Source: a virus. From it: DNA of 50,072 nucleotides. This document shows positions 33,446 through 40,042 of this stretch, in pieces. The position numbers and the translations under genes are program-made. The DNA is taken from the IMG/VR virus record IMGVR_UViG_3300043331_000099, positions 1-50,072 of that record; one strand, 5' to 3'. Positions within the stretch are counted from its first letter, which is position 1. Each line of letters begins with the position of its first letter. The notes below the pieces were generated by a model, which was given only the letters and a program-made list of their open reading frames with translations, had not been told where the DNA came from and searched no databases.

Positions 33446-33474
33446 ATTGTACACTATATTGCCAAATCTGTCAA
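33446..33474 (-). promoter_or_regulatory. Sigma70-type promoter for the endonuclease I run
   Basis: On the minus strand TTGACA (33474-33469), a 17-base spacer and TACAAT (33451-33446). Transcription would start near 33439, very close to the ATG at 33434, so the leader is short or the gene is read from a nearby start. Confidence 0.65.
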
Positions 33475-33563
33475 TTGTTCTTCTTAATATACTCTTCTTC
33501 GTGGCAAGGCTTGCTTTTTCCATCACAAGGATGGTAAGGCCATCCACAAGGACATTTAAGCAA
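33471..33563 (-). CDS. Cys/His-rich mini-protein (30 aa)
   Basis: A TTG start at 33563 lies 9 bases after GGAGGG; the frame overlaps the stop of the nuclease gene. The product has CPCGWPYHPCDGKSKPCHEEE: four Cys and two His in 17 residues, enough for one zinc site. The frame is open further upstream, but that part is a shadow of the nuclease gene. Confidence 0.4.
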   Translation of the reverse strand: MLKCPCGWPYHPCDGKSKPCHEEEYIKKNN

Positions 33564-34419
33564 GTATTTTACCCTCCCTATTAATCTCCGGGACGTCTGG
33601 CTTCTTCTCAACCTTCGATAAGTATACTGGCCCTTCCGAGTACAAGAAGGTTCTGAGTAGAGGAAAGCAGCAATGTTTATAAACTGAATAAGAAGCTTTT
33701 GTGCCAAGTCTGATATTTCCGCTCTTTCCGAACGGTTCAGTCTCGCATTCGCAAGGCGGCGGAGCATCCAGACTAACGATCTCCTTGTATTGTTTAATAC
33801 GTTCTCTGATGGCTTTTTCTCGGACGATGTGCTCATATAACACCATGTGTCCTAGTTGTTTGTCTATAGCTAGTATGTACCCTTTGTCTTTTACACGAAC
33901 CAAAGGGTCTTCACGGCTAGCCACCACGTACCCGTCAAGCTGGTCCAGATACCCAAAGCTGTCGCTTTGCTTAATGCTGCCGTCTTTGAACTTGATAAGG
34001 TTCCTGCTACTACTAGATTTGACATCAACCACGCACCCGTCGATAACGCAATCCCTATGCCCGGTGATACCATCCAGCTTAAGTTCATCTTGCTCTCCCT
34101 CTACTGTATGTCCAGCAGCCCTTGCAAGTGTTAATACTAAGGCTTCAAGGATATGACCGTAGCCATATTTAATGGATGCCCAGGGAGGCAAAGCTTCCGC
34201 AGCCTCTGGATTATTAACGGAGTACCATAGAGCCTTGGGGCACTGCGACCCCATTCTAGATAGTCTAAGTGTTCCTCTTCTAGGTTCTTTACTAAAGTGG
34301 GTTTGCATCCGCCTACTAATATCAGCGGAAAGGTAGGTGGCAAGAGTATCATCTAGCCAATTATCCTCTGAACTAACGGTGGCGTATATGTCCGCCACCA
34401 ATGTATTGATCTGTTTCAT
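33556..34419 (-). CDS. PD-(D/E)XK exonuclease (Cas4/RecB-like)
   Basis: 287 residues from ATG 34419, which overlaps the upstream stop as ATGA; the longer frame to 34533 is less likely. Core motif: GITGHRDCVIDGCVVDVKSSSS, giving the Asp and DxK of the PD-(D/E)XK fold, with a conserved upstream GSQCPKALWY Cys and downstream Cys-rich CECE...HCC that could hold a cluster as in Cas4-type enzymes. In T7-like phages a 5' exonuclease in this role removes primers and processes ends for recombination. Next to endonuclease I. Confidence 0.75.
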   Translation of the reverse strand: MKQINTLVADIYATVSSEDNWLDDTLATYLSADISRRMQTHFSKEPRRGTLRLSRMGSQCPKALWYSVNNPEAAEALPPWASIKYGYGHILEALVLTLARAAGHTVEGEQDELKLDGITGHRDCVIDGCVVDVKSSSSRNLIKFKDGSIKQSDSFGYLDQLDGYVVASREDPLVRVKDKGYILAIDKQLGHMVLYEHIVREKAIRERIKQYKEIVSLDAPPPCECETEPFGKSGNIRLGTKASYSVYKHCCFPLLRTFLYSEGPVYLSKVEKKPDVPEINREGKILA

Positions 34420-34730
34420 TTCAAGTTCTGTAATAATACTTCCTTCAGGAGAGTAAGGCTCCCTAGCCATGCTGCCAATGTTATTGGGCCTACTATTGGC
34501 CCCAGTGCTGTGAGTAGTAGAAATACCTGCCACGTATTGAACACCTTCTTGTTCAATGCAAACTCAGGCTTATGATCTTTCTTGTTCTTCCTCTCCTCTT
34601 CCTCTCGTTTCCTTTCCTTGGCTTCTTCCTGTCGTCGTAGAGCTTTCGTAATCTTCAGGAAGCCCTCGTATGGGTCAGGAGGAGGGGGAGGCATTCCGTA
34701 GTAGTAATTGTACGGGTAATGCTTAGGCAT
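34416..34730 (-). CDS. Membrane-associated protein with Pro-rich N-terminus (104 aa)
   Basis: MPKHYPYNYYYGMPPPPPDP, then a long charged helix (KALRRQEEAKERKREEEERKN), and a C-terminal hydrophobic segment (VFLLLTALGPIVGPITLAAWLG). GGGGAG lies 6 bases before ATG. The tail anchor plus coiled-coil rod suggest a membrane-tethered adaptor. Partner unknown. Lies just downstream of the candidate structured RNA. Confidence 0.6.
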   Translation of the reverse strand: MPKHYPYNYYYGMPPPPPDPYEGFLKITKALRRQEEAKERKREEEERKNKKDHKPEFALNKKVFNTWQVFLLLTALGPIVGPITLAAWLGSLTLLKEVLLQNLK

Positions 34731-34770
34731 TATTCTTCTCCCCGTCGTTATTGATTAACTATTATCAAAG

Positions 34771-34788
34771 GGCGACCTTTCGGCCGCC
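34771..34788 (-). other. GAAA-capped hairpin
   Basis: On the minus strand GGCGGCC, a GAAA tetraloop, then GGTCGCC (one G-U pair). No T-run follows, so it is more likely an RNA stability or processing element between the structured RNA and the next gene than a terminator. The GAAA reads correctly only on the minus strand, which supports a transcript in that direction. Confidence 0.6.
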
Positions 34789-34796
34789 GGTTAATG

Positions 34797-34835
34797 TTAA
34801 GGAGGTTGCTGGATTTGAGAAAAGTTCTTCTGCAT
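34797..34835 (-). CDS. Possible 12-residue peptide with strong ribosome site
   Basis: AAAGGAGG lies 7 bases ahead of ATG, among the best ribosome sites in the window, and the frame MQKNFSQIQQPP ends 8 bases before the GAAA hairpin. It could be a leader peptide or a remnant. It begins about 20 bases after the last helix of the structured RNA. Confidence 0.35.
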   Translation of the reverse strand: MQKNFSQIQQPP

Positions 34836-34855
34836 GTGGTTGCCTCCTTTCGTTA

Positions 34856-36089
34856 GAATGGATGCTTCCTGTTCTGCAAGAAGTGTTACTGGTGTCGCTA
34901 GCGGCAATAACACCACCCGAGTAGCGACTGGGCCTAGGACTAGTCGGCCACCATCCTCCGTATAACCCATTCCCTAGTTCATCACTTTGGGACGGACTAT
35001 GCAGAACCATGCCATTCATCCTCCTATATCCCTAGTTCTCCAGTTCAATAGGAAGATCAGCCATCGTACTCTTGTCATCTATGCAACTCTTGGTTGCATT
35101 TCATCCCCGGTTTCATAGACGCTGGCTAATGAGACCAGTGGGGAAGGCGAATACGACTCATTCCGCCATTCCAGCGTGGGAGTAACCTGTCTCAGAAACA
35201 GGTATATTCACTACCCAACGAGTAGCGCTCTCAGACACAACAGTTGTCCCAGTGGGACACTAATGGCGGTTCAAGACGACGCTCTTACTTTCCTCCGTAC
35301 CGGCAATGCAACCTTACAGAGAGGACGTCAACCCTCTATGCACGGTTTTCACACCGCAACCGTCCGCTAGTCATTCCACCTCTACCTCAGTATACTGTTA
35401 TGCTACCACGGGTAAATGAACCCGCCAGGATATCCCTGGTTAGCCCTAGGACAGCTAGGGCAGGCATCGAACCTACAGTTCAGTATACGGGGACTTTCAA
35501 CCCATCCATACTAATGGCAGGGACCTGTTGACCCGGTAGGGAATCGCACCCTAATGAGCGATGGCAGTCCAAGGTGGGACCATTTCCGGTGCACTGATGG
35601 ATTGCATCACGTCAGGTAATGGTCGGAGTACTGTGCCTCTTGTGGAGACAGGAGACCCGCCTTGTTGCTTATAGACACACCGTCACCAGATATGTCTACG
35701 TCTTCTGTTTGCCTATATCGTAGTATTTCTCTACGTGACCCGGAACACCGTCCCATTTGCTCACTACTAGGGCATTGGCCGCCCGTTGGCCTGTTGCTGG
35801 CTGATCTCGTCTGCCACCGGATGGGCGTGTTCGGTACAGTCCTACTTCCACTTCTTTTAGCCTCCAGGAGTGGTCCGGGATTTTACTACCCTCGGTAGTT
35901 GCTGTTGATTTCCGGCATTTGTTCCGGAAGATCAACAGGATTATGCGCTCACCTTTGGACAGGAGCGCACCTATAGCGCAGATGGATCGCAACTCCATCG
36001 TCTCCCTACCCACGCTAATCTGGCGTGTGGTGTCCTGAACCAGGAGATCTGTCAGTCCTGGCCGTCATGCGTTTCTGGACGATGCGCTA
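34856..36089 (-). ncRNA. Candidate giant structured non-coding RNA (about 1.23 kb)
   Basis: No believable gene fits here, yet perfect helices are dense. By minus-strand coordinates: TAGCGCA/TGCGCTA (36089/35974); GATGGA/TCCATC (35999/35981); TGCGCTC/GAGCGCA (35969/35944); CTGTTGAT-TTCCGG with CCGGAA-ATCAACAG (35938/35902); ACTACC/GGTAGT (35899/35885); CGTAG/CTACG (35735/35719); GACCATT/AATGGTC (35624/35578); TAGGG/CCCTA (35553/35537); CCAGG/CCTGG and CGGGT/ACCCG (35439-35409); TGTCCC/GGGACA (35259/35245); ACCTGT/ACAGGT (35203/35185); ACGCTGG/CCAGCGT enclosing GGCG-AAT/ATT-CGCC (35177-35119); ATGCAAC/GTTGCAT (35099/35081); and a 3' domain closed by GAATGG-GTTCTGCA with TGCAGAAC-CCATTC (35017-34856). 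Large phage RNAs such as GOLLD and ROOL have this character; whether this is one of them cannot be told by eye. No promoter of its own was found, so it may be cut from the leftward transcript. Confidence 0.6.
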
Positions 36090-36470
36090 AATCTGTAAAT
36101 CGTCTTCAGGCCTTGGAGCGTATCTGTCCTTCAAGGCTGGATTGTCCTTGTTGAACAAGGTTGGCTCCATGCCCTCTGAGAATTCATTCAATGGGCGTAA
36201 ATCTTCCGTGATCACAGGAGCGCTATCCCTACGCATCCTGTGGGTAGCCATGTATACGTATACCTCTGAGATCGTGTTGTTGCTCTTCAATAAGTTCTCC
36301 GCCCAATCCAAAGCTTCCATGTATGTAGCGAATTTAGTGCTACGGTTATGGTTGTTACCTAAGGCTACGTAATGCCTTGCTTTAGGATTGATCGTAGGTC
36401 CATCCTTCTTCTTCGATTTGAACGGAGGATCTATACGATCCATGTCGTTCCCAACAGGATTCTCAGCCAT
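36087..36470 (-). CDS. Hypothetical protein (127 aa)
   Basis: Start at ATG 36470, 2 bases after the previous stop, with GAGGT upstream. Contains ARHYVALGNNHNRSTKFATYMEAL, a small alpha/beta segment, then a Pro/Asp-rich tail (KDRYAPRPEDDLQI). Its stop codon is the first part of the 5' closing stem of the structured RNA. A longer frame up to 36692 exists but would override a well-placed small gene. Confidence 0.55.
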   Translation of the reverse strand: MAENPVGNDMDRIDPPFKSKKKDGPTINPKARHYVALGNNHNRSTKFATYMEALDWAENLLKSNNTISEVYVYMATHRMRRDSAPVITEDLRPLNEFSEGMEPTLFNKDNPALKDRYAPRPEDDLQI

Positions 36471-36472
36471 GA

Positions 36473-36577
36473 CTACCTCACTGGACGGTTGGGATAAGGA
36501 GACATCAGTCTGGCCTCTTTGTATGAACTCGCAGGAGGCCACTTCCGCGATCTGTTTAACTTCTGGTATTTCTTCAT
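36473..36577 (-). CDS. Small basic protein (34 aa)
   Basis: AGGAGG sits 4 bases before ATG. The basic product starts MKKYQKLNRSRKWPPASSYK and is followed 2 bases later by the next gene. The good ribosome site and tight spacing argue for translation. Function unknown. Confidence 0.45.
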   Translation of the reverse strand: MKKYQKLNRSRKWPPASSYKEARLMSPYPNRPVR

Positions 36578-36682
36578 CACTCCTCCTAGTTTGATAAGGG
36601 CGCGTCCCGCTATGGGAATTATGGCTTTCGCCTTTTTTAATACCGCTAGGATACGTTCTGATCCTACGTCGTGCCCTTAGTA

Positions 36683-37174
36683 CTACGACCACTGAGGAGG
36701 AGCATCAGGCAGACCCTTCTGCGCCTCCAGTTCATAATCCGCGAAACTACCTGTATCGAACGGAATTAAGTTATCAATCTTACTACTCAACCATCGAGCA
36801 GCAATCCCTTTATTGATACCCGTATGGCCTCCGCCATACGAGTAGACTTCTAACTTAGTGGTCACATCGGATCCATTACCGACGTCTTCATGTGTCTGGG
36901 TAACTCCATCTGGCCCAAATATTAATGGAGGAGTAAACCCAATAACCTTACCCCTCATTTCTCTAGAGGTAGGTCTGCTAAAGGTTATATAATAACCTTC
37001 GTCGTCCTTCTTTAGTACGTTCTTCAGTCCTTTCGCCTGAAGCTCTCTAATCTTTTCAACACCTTCGTTGTTAGGGTACATGTCGTGGGACCACTTACCA
37101 AACTTGTTTGGTTGTTTATAGCGGAACCACTTCACTTTACCCTGAATATTTACATGTTCTGTTCTACTTGCCAT
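36683..37174 (-). CDS. Putative ssDNA-binding protein (gp2.5-type, about 163 aa)
   Basis: ATG at 37174, overlapping the upstream stop; a TTG at 37183 is possible. The motif series GKVKWFRYKQPNKFGKWSHDMYPN, GYYITFSRPTSREMRGKVIGFTPP and NGSDVTTKLEVYSYG is typical of a phage family with an OB-fold-like core found next to the polymerase and helicase genes and usually called single-stranded DNA-binding. It lacks the long acidic tail of T7 gp2.5. Direct neighbour of the polymerase module. Confidence 0.6.
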   Translation of the reverse strand: MASRTEHVNIQGKVKWFRYKQPNKFGKWSHDMYPNNEGVEKIRELQAKGLKNVLKKDDEGYYITFSRPTSREMRGKVIGFTPPLIFGPDGVTQTHEDVGNGSDVTTKLEVYSYGGGHTGINKGIAARWLSSKIDNLIPFDTGSFADYELEAQKGLPDAPPQWS

Positions 37175-37343
37175 CGTTACCAATTTCTCTTATTGTATCA
37201 ATCCTTATATCTGTATAATCATCATACAAAGTCTTAATTTCTAACTCTGCTTTCTGCTCTGCATCCTCAATAGAGTTAGCTTCTAATTGAACTGAACCCC
37301 ACTCAGGATACTTAGCTTCAAACTCAACTTCGTATGTAGGCAT
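37164..37343 (-). CDS. Small acidic protein (59 aa)
   Basis: Three adjacent ATGs follow GAGGAG; the third (37343) has the best spacing. Sequence MPTYEVEFEAKYPEWGSVQL then an acidic helix (SIEDAEQKAELEIKTLYDD). Resembles small phage proteins with a beta-strand plus helix; function unknown. Overlaps both neighbours. Confidence 0.55.
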   Translation of the reverse strand: MPTYEVEFEAKYPEWGSVQLEANSIEDAEQKAELEIKTLYDDYTDIRIDTIREIGNDGK

Positions 37344-37479
37344 CATCATTCTCCTCAATGTATGTAGTACTCATTGGATTTAATCTTACTACTCTATACT
37401 CATGCCATCCATCTACTACTAAGTAGACGCATCGGCCATATACATCAATATCGTTCTCTAACTGATCTCTAATTATCAA
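37324..37479 (-). CDS. Hypothetical protein (51 aa)
   Basis: TTG start overlapping the polymerase stop, with GGAG 11 bases upstream. Encodes (M)IIRDQLENDIDVYGRCVYLV then a mixed tail, overlapping the next gene by 20 bases. The overlaps and a continuous, protein-like sequence support it. Confidence 0.45.
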   Translation of the reverse strand: MIIRDQLENDIDVYGRCVYLVVDGWHEYRVVRLNPMSTTYIEENDDAYIRS

Positions 37480-39794
37480 TGTGTTACACTCCAATTAGTG
37501 CCTATTGTATAGTCTTTGTGATCGTCATTCCAGTATGAGCCAGCTAAGGGACACCTTAGTCCTAGCTCTTCTCCTACTTCTTTTAAACTGTCTGCCTGTA
37601 TCTTTGCAATCTCCATTGCTATTTTCACATCATTAGGACACTCAGTCTGCCATTCGTCATGTACGAAATTAACTAACCAAGCATCATAATCCTTTAACTT
37701 AGGCTCCCACTTAAGAGTAGCCTTCTTCATTACTATCGCTTCCCCGCTCTGGAGATAACCAGACATAGCGAGATGTTTCCTCGCTCCCACAGTTTCTGCA
37801 GGTATGACAATAGGGCGATTATCGAGACCGCTGAACCACCCTTTCTTCGCGTCAGCGGGAATGACACGTTCTTTGAGGTCTTTAAGCCCCGTGTAACGTA
37901 CCATGAGACGCTCAAGTGCGCTTTTAGTCTCATCCTGGGATGCCACCAGGATTTCAGCCAGTTTTCCAATTCCCGCCCCCAGAAGTAGGGCGTATATGAA
38001 CCTTTTGGCTGCAGCCCTGGACTTGCACGAAGGACCAAGTATTCGCTGGTTGAGAGAGTGTGGATCTGTCTTGTCATCTTTTCTGCCCTCTACAAGAGAC
38101 TTAGTAAACTCTGGATCATTGATGTAATGTGCGAAGATCCTAAGCTGAATACCTTCTGCATCTACTCCTACTAATAACCTTCCTTTAGGAGCAATCCAAC
38201 ACGAACGCATCTCTTTGCCCAGGAGTTTCTTCTTACCCTGGGTATCGTATTCGTTGGGAATGTTAGCTGTGTTAGGCTCTTGATGAGCCATTCTTCCCGA
38301 CCACGCCCCCAGCCCATAAAACTTACCGTGAATTCTTTGTGAGATAATCTTGAAACTTATCGGAATACTTCTCATGCCAGCCAAGGGCACAGTTGCAATT
38401 GCGGCACAACAAGCCTCTAACTGTTCCTGACCTATGACAGTGATCGACGTTGAGTTTGCATTTTCTTTCACAGATGAGACATTTACCTTCTTGGTTTTCA
38501 GCCATTCTAGCAATGTCTTCCTGTGTAAGTCCGTACTGTCCTTTAAAATGTGCTTTTCTATTAGACTCTCTTGATTTTTCCAAATTGTTTGTGCGCCATT
38601 TTTTGTTCTTAGCTCGTTGTTTGTCGCGCCACTCTTTATCGGTTTTCCATTTGTTTCTATACCAAGAATTCCATTGTAATCGTGTTTTATTTCTATCTCG
38701 TGCCAAACTAATGAAATCCATTCTGTTAATGTCCGGCGACGGGCTTCTAACAATATCCGCCTTGCCAGAGCCCGTGCCGGAGCTGGAGCACTAGGAGGGA
38801 GAGTGCTCAAATTCTCTTCATCAATCTTCCATCCGTATACTTTCAAACTTACCATTTTACTATATAATGTTTGAAGTCTTATGTCAACCTCAGGTAATCT
38901 ATTCTTTTGATACTTAAGCCTGTTAATCTCTTGTTCAGTCTCAATATGAGTTTTAGTTTTGGCTGTAGGCTTCCAACCTGCTTCTGTAAGCACATCTACA
39001 AGTTGTTTATGACTGGATGGATTGAACTTCTCCAGACGAGTATGTCGGTAGGTTTTCCCTACTTCGTATTCTTGTATGTTATCCCACAATGATCGTGGCA
39101 CACTCGTCTTGGAGATTGTTCCAAACTTAGTAGCTTTGGGAGTAAATTCCCTAATCAATACTTCTCTAGGTGGAAAAGCTTCATTTATTTCTTTGTCTAA
39201 CGCATCAAGATCTTTAGTAACTCGATCAAGCAAACTTGTAGCACGGTTAGATGAGAAGCCAAAGCCATTATTGTGTAGATTATTTGTGACGAGTTGAAAT
39301 CTCTGTTCCAAATCGATCGCTGCAAAGTGTGATGGATTATGAATAAACCTATTATATTTATTGTAAATACGTTCACAAATGTCGACATCACGGACACAGT
39401 ATTCCTCCATTTCTTTTGAGTACTTACTAAAGTCATTAAAGTCTAGCTTATCAATCCCAAACTCACTTCCATAAGCTTCGATGGAGTGTCCGTTGGACCT
39501 GGAGTAATCGATAAGCTTGCTGATAACCAGAGTATCATAAGATATAGAACATATATCATCATGAACAATGTGAAGGAGATTAGAAAGGTTAGGCCAATCG
39601 TAGCCGAGGAAATTGTGGCCAACATAACGTTCCACCTTCTGATGAAACGCACAAAACGAAGCTCGTTCTCGTTCATCATCTGTAACGTTCCTCCATATGT
39701 AATATTGCCCTGTGTCTATGTCTTTACAGACAATAACCCAGATCTTAGTAGGATTAACTAATCCATTACATTCTATGTCTATTGTTACTTTCAA
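37476..39794 (-). CDS. DNA polymerase, family A, with a large insertion
   Basis: 772 residues, TTG start without a clear ribosome site. 3'-5' exonuclease motif I DIECNGL at residues 6-12. Palm motif A VGVDAEGIQLRIF with catalytic Asp545, fingers motif RAAAKRFIYALLLGAG (motif B), and motif C VHDEWQTE with Asp713. T7 polymerase relatives have only a few residues between the thumb sequence TEWISL and RIHG; here residues 363-486 are inserted and coincide with the nested HNH gene. Without them the protein would be about 655 residues, near the family norm. The insertion may be translated, bypassed or removed from RNA. Replicates the phage genome. Confidence 0.85.
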   Translation of the reverse strand: MKVTIDIECNGLVNPTKIWVIVCKDIDTGQYYIWRNVTDDERERASFCAFHQKVERYVGHNFLGYDWPNLSNLLHIVHDDICSISYDTLVISKLIDYSRSNGHSIEAYGSEFGIDKLDFNDFSKYSKEMEEYCVRDVDICERIYNKYNRFIHNPSHFAAIDLEQRFQLVTNNLHNNGFGFSSNRATSLLDRVTKDLDALDKEINEAFPPREVLIREFTPKATKFGTISKTSVPRSLWDNIQEYEVGKTYRHTRLEKFNPSSHKQLVDVLTEAGWKPTAKTKTHIETEQEINRLKYQKNRLPEVDIRLQTLYSKMVSLKVYGWKIDEENLSTLPPSAPAPARALARRILLEARRRTLTEWISLVWHEIEIKHDYNGILGIETNGKPIKSGATNNELRTKNGAQTIWKNQESLIEKHILKDSTDLHRKTLLEWLKTKKVNVSSVKENANSTSITVIGQEQLEACCAAIATVPLAGMRSIPISFKIISQRIHGKFYGLGAWSGRMAHQEPNTANIPNEYDTQGKKKLLGKEMRSCWIAPKGRLLVGVDAEGIQLRIFAHYINDPEFTKSLVEGRKDDKTDPHSLNQRILGPSCKSRAAAKRFIYALLLGAGIGKLAEILVASQDETKSALERLMVRYTGLKDLKERVIPADAKKGWFSGLDNRPIVIPAETVGARKHLAMSGYLQSGEAIVMKKATLKWEPKLKDYDAWLVNFVHDEWQTECPNDVKIAMEIAKIQADSLKEVGEELGLRCPLAGSYWNDDHKDYTIGTNWSVTH
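38323..38721 (-). CDS. HNH (endonuclease VII-type) homing endonuclease nested in the polymerase gene
   Basis: 132 residues in a frame one base ahead of the polymerase frame. Zinc/HNH core CLICERKCKLNVDHCHRSG followed by VRGLLCRNCNCALGWHEKY, typical of recombination endonuclease VII-like HNH enzymes. The ATG lies in the polymerase codons for TEWIS and the TAA in those for HGK, so the gene almost exactly fills the insertion. No ribosome site precedes the ATG. A promoter-like sequence lies 138 bases upstream. Probably a mobile element targeting the conserved polymerase site. Confidence 0.8.
   Translation of the reverse strand: MDFISLARDRNKTRLQWNSWYRNKWKTDKEWRDKQRAKNKKWRTNNLEKSRESNRKAHFKGQYGLTQEDIARMAENQEGKCLICERKCKLNVDHCHRSGTVRGLLCRNCNCALGWHEKYSDKFQDYLTKNSR
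38859..38887 (-). promoter_or_regulatory. Promoter-like sequence inside the polymerase gene
   Basis: TTGACA (38887-38882), a 17-base spacer and TATAGT (38864-38859) on the minus strand, upstream of the nested HNH gene. It may drive that gene independently, or be chance. Confidence 0.4.
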
Positions 39795-39834
39795 ATTATA
39801 AACATTTCTGTTGACAACTGTTAAAATAAAGTGT

Positions 39835-39853
39835 AAAAGGGCTGATCCAGCCC
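39835..39853 (-). terminator. Intrinsic terminator before the polymerase gene
   Basis: On the minus strand GGGCTG, a 3-base loop, CAGCCC, then TTTT. It would end the SLOG/DUF4326 run before the polymerase gene. Confidence 0.6.
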
Positions 39854-39877
39854 AGGTTTGATATACATAATCCCTGT

Positions 39878-39911
39878 ACCCCGGTCCTATACGTATGTAT
39901 GTTACCGGGGT
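39878..39911. other. Long hairpin in the polymerase leader
   Basis: ACCCCGGT and ACCGGGGT form an 8-bp perfect stem around an 18-base loop. Lies between the small membrane gene and the terminator. Possible regulatory RNA element or second terminator; the minus-strand T-run is lacking. Confidence 0.5.
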
Positions 39912-39919
39912 TTACTTTG

Positions 39920-40042
39920 TCAACAATCATTCCTGTCGTCATCAAAGTAACTATTTATTAATGTTAATAAACCTGTAATTTTAATCAATAGATAGACTAC
40001 TGCCAACCCCCATATTACAGCTAATACTTCAGATAGTGTCAT
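39920..40042 (-). CDS. Single-pass membrane protein (40 aa)
   Basis: ATG overlaps the 3' end of the SLOG gene. Encodes MTLSEVLAVIWGLAVVYLLI (membrane segment) and a C-terminal DDDRNDC tail. No ribosome site is visible, so coupling to the upstream gene is likely. Confidence 0.45.
   Translation of the reverse strand: MTLSEVLAVIWGLAVVYLLIKITGLLTLINSYFDDDRNDC

Noticed and set aside
33471-33836. 121-codon version of the Cys-rich mini-protein
   Set aside because: The upstream part is an out-of-frame reading of the PD-(D/E)XK nuclease gene. Only the last 30 codons with their own ribosome site are plausible.
34765-35019. 84-codon minus-strand frame beginning MNGMVLHSPS
   Set aside because: It lies across the 3' domain helices of the candidate structured RNA, its amino-acid mix looks random, its start abuts the AGGAGG-like sequence with wrong spacing, and it conflicts with the 12-codon frame that has a proper ribosome site.
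35460-35560. Possible canonical tRNAs (Phe-like anticodon loop TTGAAAG, T-arm-like GTAGG-TTCGATG-CCTGC)
   Set aside because: No matching 5' acceptor strand, the distance between anticodon arm and T arm is wrong, and stem pairing is incomplete. Kept only as tRNA-like elements.
35696-36013. 105-codon minus-strand frame in the structured region
   Set aside because: No ribosome site, and its sequence is the translation of helices and loops. Other frames on both strands in the region are equally open and equally unconvincing.
38323-38721. Group I or group II intron carrying the HNH gene
   Set aside because: The insertion is almost fully occupied by the HNH frame, leaving no room for the conserved intron core, and no intron core motifs were found. 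An unusual splicing event is not fully excluded.
39795-39824. TATAAT with TTAACA as the polymerase promoter
   Set aside because: The TATAAT directly adjoins the TTG start codon, so a transcript would begin inside the coding sequence after the first codons.
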